From NCBI GenBank assembly GCA_900764115.1, contig CAAFMR010000381.1, positions 1 through 8,024 of the forward strand: a stretch of 8,024 nt of DNA, in the 5' to 3' direction. The notes under the pieces are model-generated. The model was not told where the DNA came from. It worked only from the letters and a program-made list of their open reading frames with translations, and did no database searches. This DNA is from Clostridia bacterium (GTDB lineage Bacteria; Bacillota; Clostridia; Oscillospirales; Acutalibacteraceae). Of the stretch, positions 5,536 to 8,024 are shown one piece after another (within the stretch, counting starts at the first letter, position 1; each line of letters starts with the position of its first letter). The position numbers were made by a program, and so were the translations under genes.

Positions 5536-6762
5536 ATGAAAGCAGTGAATAAGGCAGACATAAAAAAAGTGGTGCTGGCGTATTCCGGCGGACTGGATAC
5601 GTCCATCATCATTCCGTGGCTGAAAGAAAACTACAATAACTGCGAGGTCATTGCCGTATCCGGCAACGTGGGGCAGGCGGACGAGCTGGAGGGTCTGGAG
5701 GAAAAGGCGCTCAAGACCGGCGCCTCCAAGCTGTATGTGCTGGATCTGACGGAGGATTACGTGGATAACTACATTATCCCCACCATGCAGGCGGGCGCGG
5801 TCTATGAGGACTACCTGCTGGGCACCAGCCATGCCCGCCCCTGTATCGCCAAGGCGCTGGTGGAGATCGCCCGGAAGGAGGGCGCTGACGCTATCTGCCA
5901 TGGCTGCACCGGCAAGGGCAACGACCAGGTGCGGTTTGAGCTGGCAATCAAGCATTTTGCGCCCACCATGCCCATTATCGCTCCCTGGCGGGAGTGGGAT
6001 ATTCAGTCCCGGGAGGAGGAGATTGATTACGCCGAGGCGCATCATATCCCGCTGAAGATTACCCGGGAGACCAACTATTCCAAGGATAAGAACCTGTGGC
6101 ACCTGTCCCATGAGGGGATGGATCTGGAGGATACCGGCAACGAGCCTCAGTACGAAACGCCCGGTTTCCTGGAGATGGGCGTGTCGCCCATCGACGCCCC
6201 CGATGTGCCCACCTATATCACGCTGGAGTTTGAAAAGGGCGTCCCCACGGCGCTGGATGGGGAGAAGATGACCGCCAAGGAGATCATCCTGAAACTCAAT
6301 GAGCTGGGCGGTGCCAACGGCATTGGCATCATCGACATCGTGGAGAACCGGCTGGTGGGGATGAAGTGCCGGGGTGTGTATGAGACCCCCGGCGGCACCA
6401 TCCTGTATAAAGCCCATGAGGCGCTGGAGAGCCTGTGCCTGGATAAGCTGACCATGCACGAAAAGCAGCGGCTGAGCGTCACCTTTGCGGAGCTGGTGTA
6501 TAACGGTCAGTGGTTCTCCCCCCTGCGGGAGGCGCTGTCTGCCTTCGTGACCAAGACCCAGGAAACGGTTACCGGCACGGTCAAGCTGAAGCTTTACAAG
6601 GGCAACATCATCAAGGCGGGCACCTGGAGCCCCTATACTCTTTACAGTGAGGAGATCGCCACCTTTGGCGCCAGCGATTACGACCAGACCGACGCCACCG
6701 GGTTCATCAATCTGTACGGTTTGCCCACGCAGGTGCAGGCGCTGGCGCAGGGTAAGAAATAA
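5536..6762 (+). CDS. argG: Argininosuccinate synthase
   Basis: ArgG joins citrulline and aspartate using ATP to form argininosuccinate, AMP and pyrophosphate, the penultimate step of arginine synthesis in the cytoplasm. The 408-residue protein is the usual bacterial length. The N-terminal ATP pyrophosphatase loop is clear: [10 protein letters not shown] at residues 14-23. The second signature, [12 protein letters not shown], is at residues 123-134, and [16 protein letters not shown] just before it is also typical. The synthetase half continues with [35 protein letters not shown] and WSPLREAL-like blocks ([10 protein letters not shown]) with no break. The ATG at 5536 is preferred over the adjacent GTG at 5533 on ribosome-binding-site spacing. 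It has its own consensus promoter and is followed after 16 bases by argH. No stop or frameshift is seen and the gene looks fully functional. Confidence 0.97.
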   Translation: MKAVNKADIKKVVLAYSGGLDTSIIIPWLKENYNNCEVIAVSGNVGQADELEGLEEKALKTGASKLYVLDLTEDYVDNYIIPTMQAGAVYEDYLLGTSHARPCIAKALVEIARKEGADAICHGCTGKGNDQVRFELAIKHFAPTMPIIAPWREWDIQSREEEIDYAEAHHIPLKITRETNYSKDKNLWHLSHEGMDLEDTGNEPQYETPGFLEMGVSPIDAPDVPTYITLEFEKGVPTALDGEKMTAKEIILKLNELGGANGIGIIDIVENRLVGMKCRGVYETPGGTILYKAHEALESLCLDKLTMHEKQRLSVTFAELVYNGQWFSPLREALSAFVTKTQETVTGTVKLKLYKGNIIKAGTWSPYTLYSEEIATFGASDYDQTDATGFINLYGLPTQVQALAQGKK

Positions 6763-6778
6763 CAGCAGGAGGCGCGGT

Positions 6779-8024
6779 ATGGCAAAGCTATGGGCGGGAC
6801 GCACCGACGGCGTGACCGATGCGGCGGCGGACGATTTCAATTCCTCCATCCGGTTTGACTGTAAGATGTATCGGCAGGATATACAGGGCAGTATGGCGCA
6901 CGCCGCCATGCTGGGGGCGCAGCGCATCCTCACCCCGGCGGAGGCGGAAACGCTGATCGACGGGCTGCAGGGGATTCTCGACGATCTGGACAGCGGGGCG
7001 CTGGTCTTTGACCCCGCCTGCGAGGATATCCATATGTTCGTGGAGCAGGTGCTGACCGCCCGGCTGGGGGATGTGGGGAAAAAGCTGCACACCGCCCGCA
7101 GCCGGAACGATCAGGTGGCGCTGGATGTGCGGCTGTATCTGCGGGAGCAGATCGACGCCATCACCGACCAGCTGCGGGAGCTGGTGGCGGCGCTGACAGC
7201 TAAGGCGGAGCAGCACAAAAGCACCATCCTCCCTGGCTATACCCATCTGCAGCGGGCGCAGCCTGTCACCTTCGGGCATCATCTGCTGGCGTATGCCATG
7301 ATGCTGCTGCGGGATATCGACCGGCTGGGGGATTGCCGCTGCCGGATGAACCGGTCGCCCATCGGCTGCTGTGCGCTGGCGGGCACCACCTATCCCACTG
7401 ACCGGGAGATGGAGGCGGCGGCGCTGGGCTTTGACGGCATCTGCCGCAACAGTCTAGACGGCGTTTCCGACCGGGATTTCGGGGTGGAGCTGCTCAGCGA
7501 CCTGTCCATTCTGATGATGCACCTGTCCCGGTTTTCTGAGGAGCTGATTTTGTGGTCCAGCTGGGAGTTTCATTTTGTGGAGCTGGACGATGCCTATACC
7601 ACCGGCTCCTCCATTATGCCCCAGAAGAAAAACCCGGATATGGCGGAGCTGTGCCGGGGCAAGACCGGGCGTGTCTATGGCGATCTGATGGCGTTGCTGA
7701 CGGTGCTGAAGGGGCTGCCGCTGGCGTATAACAAGGATATGCAGGAGGATAAAGAGGCGCTGTTTGATGCGGTGGAGACGGTGCAGATGTGCCTGACCGT
7801 GTTCACGCCGATGGTGGCGACCATGCGGGTGCAGGCGGACGCGATGCTCCACGCCGCCCAGAGCGGCTTCATCAACGCCACCGATCTGGCGGATTATCTG
7901 GTGGGGAAGGGGCTGCCCTTCCGGGATGCTTATAAAGCCACCGGCTCTCTGGTGGCGCTGTGTATTGAAAAGGGACTGACGCTGGAAACTCTGCCGCTGG
8001 CCGATTACAAGGCGGTATGCAGTC
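6779..8024 (+). CDS. argH: Argininosuccinate lyase, C-terminus cut by the window edge
   Basis: ArgH splits argininosuccinate into arginine and fumarate, the last step of arginine synthesis, and belongs to the fumarase/aspartase superfamily of tetrameric lyases. About 415 codons are visible and, compared with the usual ~460 residues, roughly 45 are missing past the right edge. The N-terminus MAKLWAGRTDGVTDAAADDF is standard. HTARSRNDQVALDVRLYLRE, LPGYTHLQRAQPVTFGHH with the catalytic-region His156, and the superfamily signature GSSIMPQKKNPD at 276-287, including the flexible-loop serines, are all present. AGGAGG (6767-6772) sits 6 bases before the ATG, 16 bases after argG stops, so the two are co-transcribed. 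No defect is visible. Confidence 0.97.
   Translation, partial: MAKLWAGRTDGVTDAAADDFNSSIRFDCKMYRQDIQGSMAHAAMLGAQRILTPAEAETLIDGLQGILDDLDSGALVFDPACEDIHMFVEQVLTARLGDVGKKLHTARSRNDQVALDVRLYLREQIDAITDQLRELVAALTAKAEQHKSTILPGYTHLQRAQPVTFGHHLLAYAMMLLRDIDRLGDCRCRMNRSPIGCCALAGTTYPTDREMEAAALGFDGICRNSLDGVSDRDFGVELLSDLSILMMHLSRFSEELILWSSWEFHFVELDDAYTTGSSIMPQKKNPDMAELCRGKTGRVYGDLMALLTVLKGLPLAYNKDMQEDKEALFDAVETVQMCLTVFTPMVATMRVQADAMLHAAQSGFINATDLADYLVGKGLPFRDAYKATGSLVALCIEKGLTLETLPLADYKAVCS

Noticed and set aside
5518..7092. A 524-codon open frame on the minus strand, opposite argG and the start of argH
   Set aside because: It is fully antisense to two well-supported genes, has low-complexity Gly/Leu/His-rich composition, and has no matching domain. 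GC-rich codon use keeps the antisense frame free of stops.

Overview
The window looks like a chromosomal stretch from a GC-rich Clostridia member (Firmicutes), most likely near Ruminococcaceae/Oscillospiraceae. This is inferred from strong AGGAGG-type ribosome binding sites, sigma-A type promoters with TTGACA/TATAAT-like boxes, paired DUF421 and DUF4363 genes, the MtaB tRNA enzyme, and GC-rich genes separated by AT-rich spacers. I see no phage, transposon, CRISPR or tRNA/rRNA genes.

Layout: about two thirds of the window (1-5287) is read on the minus strand, and the rest (5536-8024) on the plus strand. Reading the minus strand from right to left, the first gene (4583-5287) encodes a single-pass membrane protein of unknown function. 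Next is a broken gene for a small secreted or wall-associated surface protein (3959-4502), with its own promoter and a hairpin terminator. Then comes a DUF421 membrane protein overlapping by 4 bases with a DUF4363 protein (3131-3838 and 2754-3134), followed by a terminator-like hairpin. Last is a three-gene unit: the tRNA methylthiotransferase MtaB (1313-2605), a divergent LytR-CpsA-Psr-like membrane protein (428-1297), and the start of a lipoprotein-like gene, possibly of a transglutaminase-type family, which runs off the left edge.

On the plus strand, argG and argH form a tight operon for the last two steps of arginine synthesis (citrulline + aspartate to argininosuccinate, then to arginine + fumarate). 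It has a promoter that matches the sigma-A consensus at all 12 positions. argH is cut off by the right edge. argG and the membrane protein gene at 4583-5287 are divergent and share a roughly 250-base AT-rich spacer.

Most of this is ordinary chromosome. The points most worth a second look are the broken surface-protein gene (one in-frame amber codon plus one frameshift, with flanking signals still intact), the LCP-like protein that seems to lack the usual catalytic arginine, and the uncharacterised membrane protein next to argG. I found nothing that clearly amounts to a new biological system.
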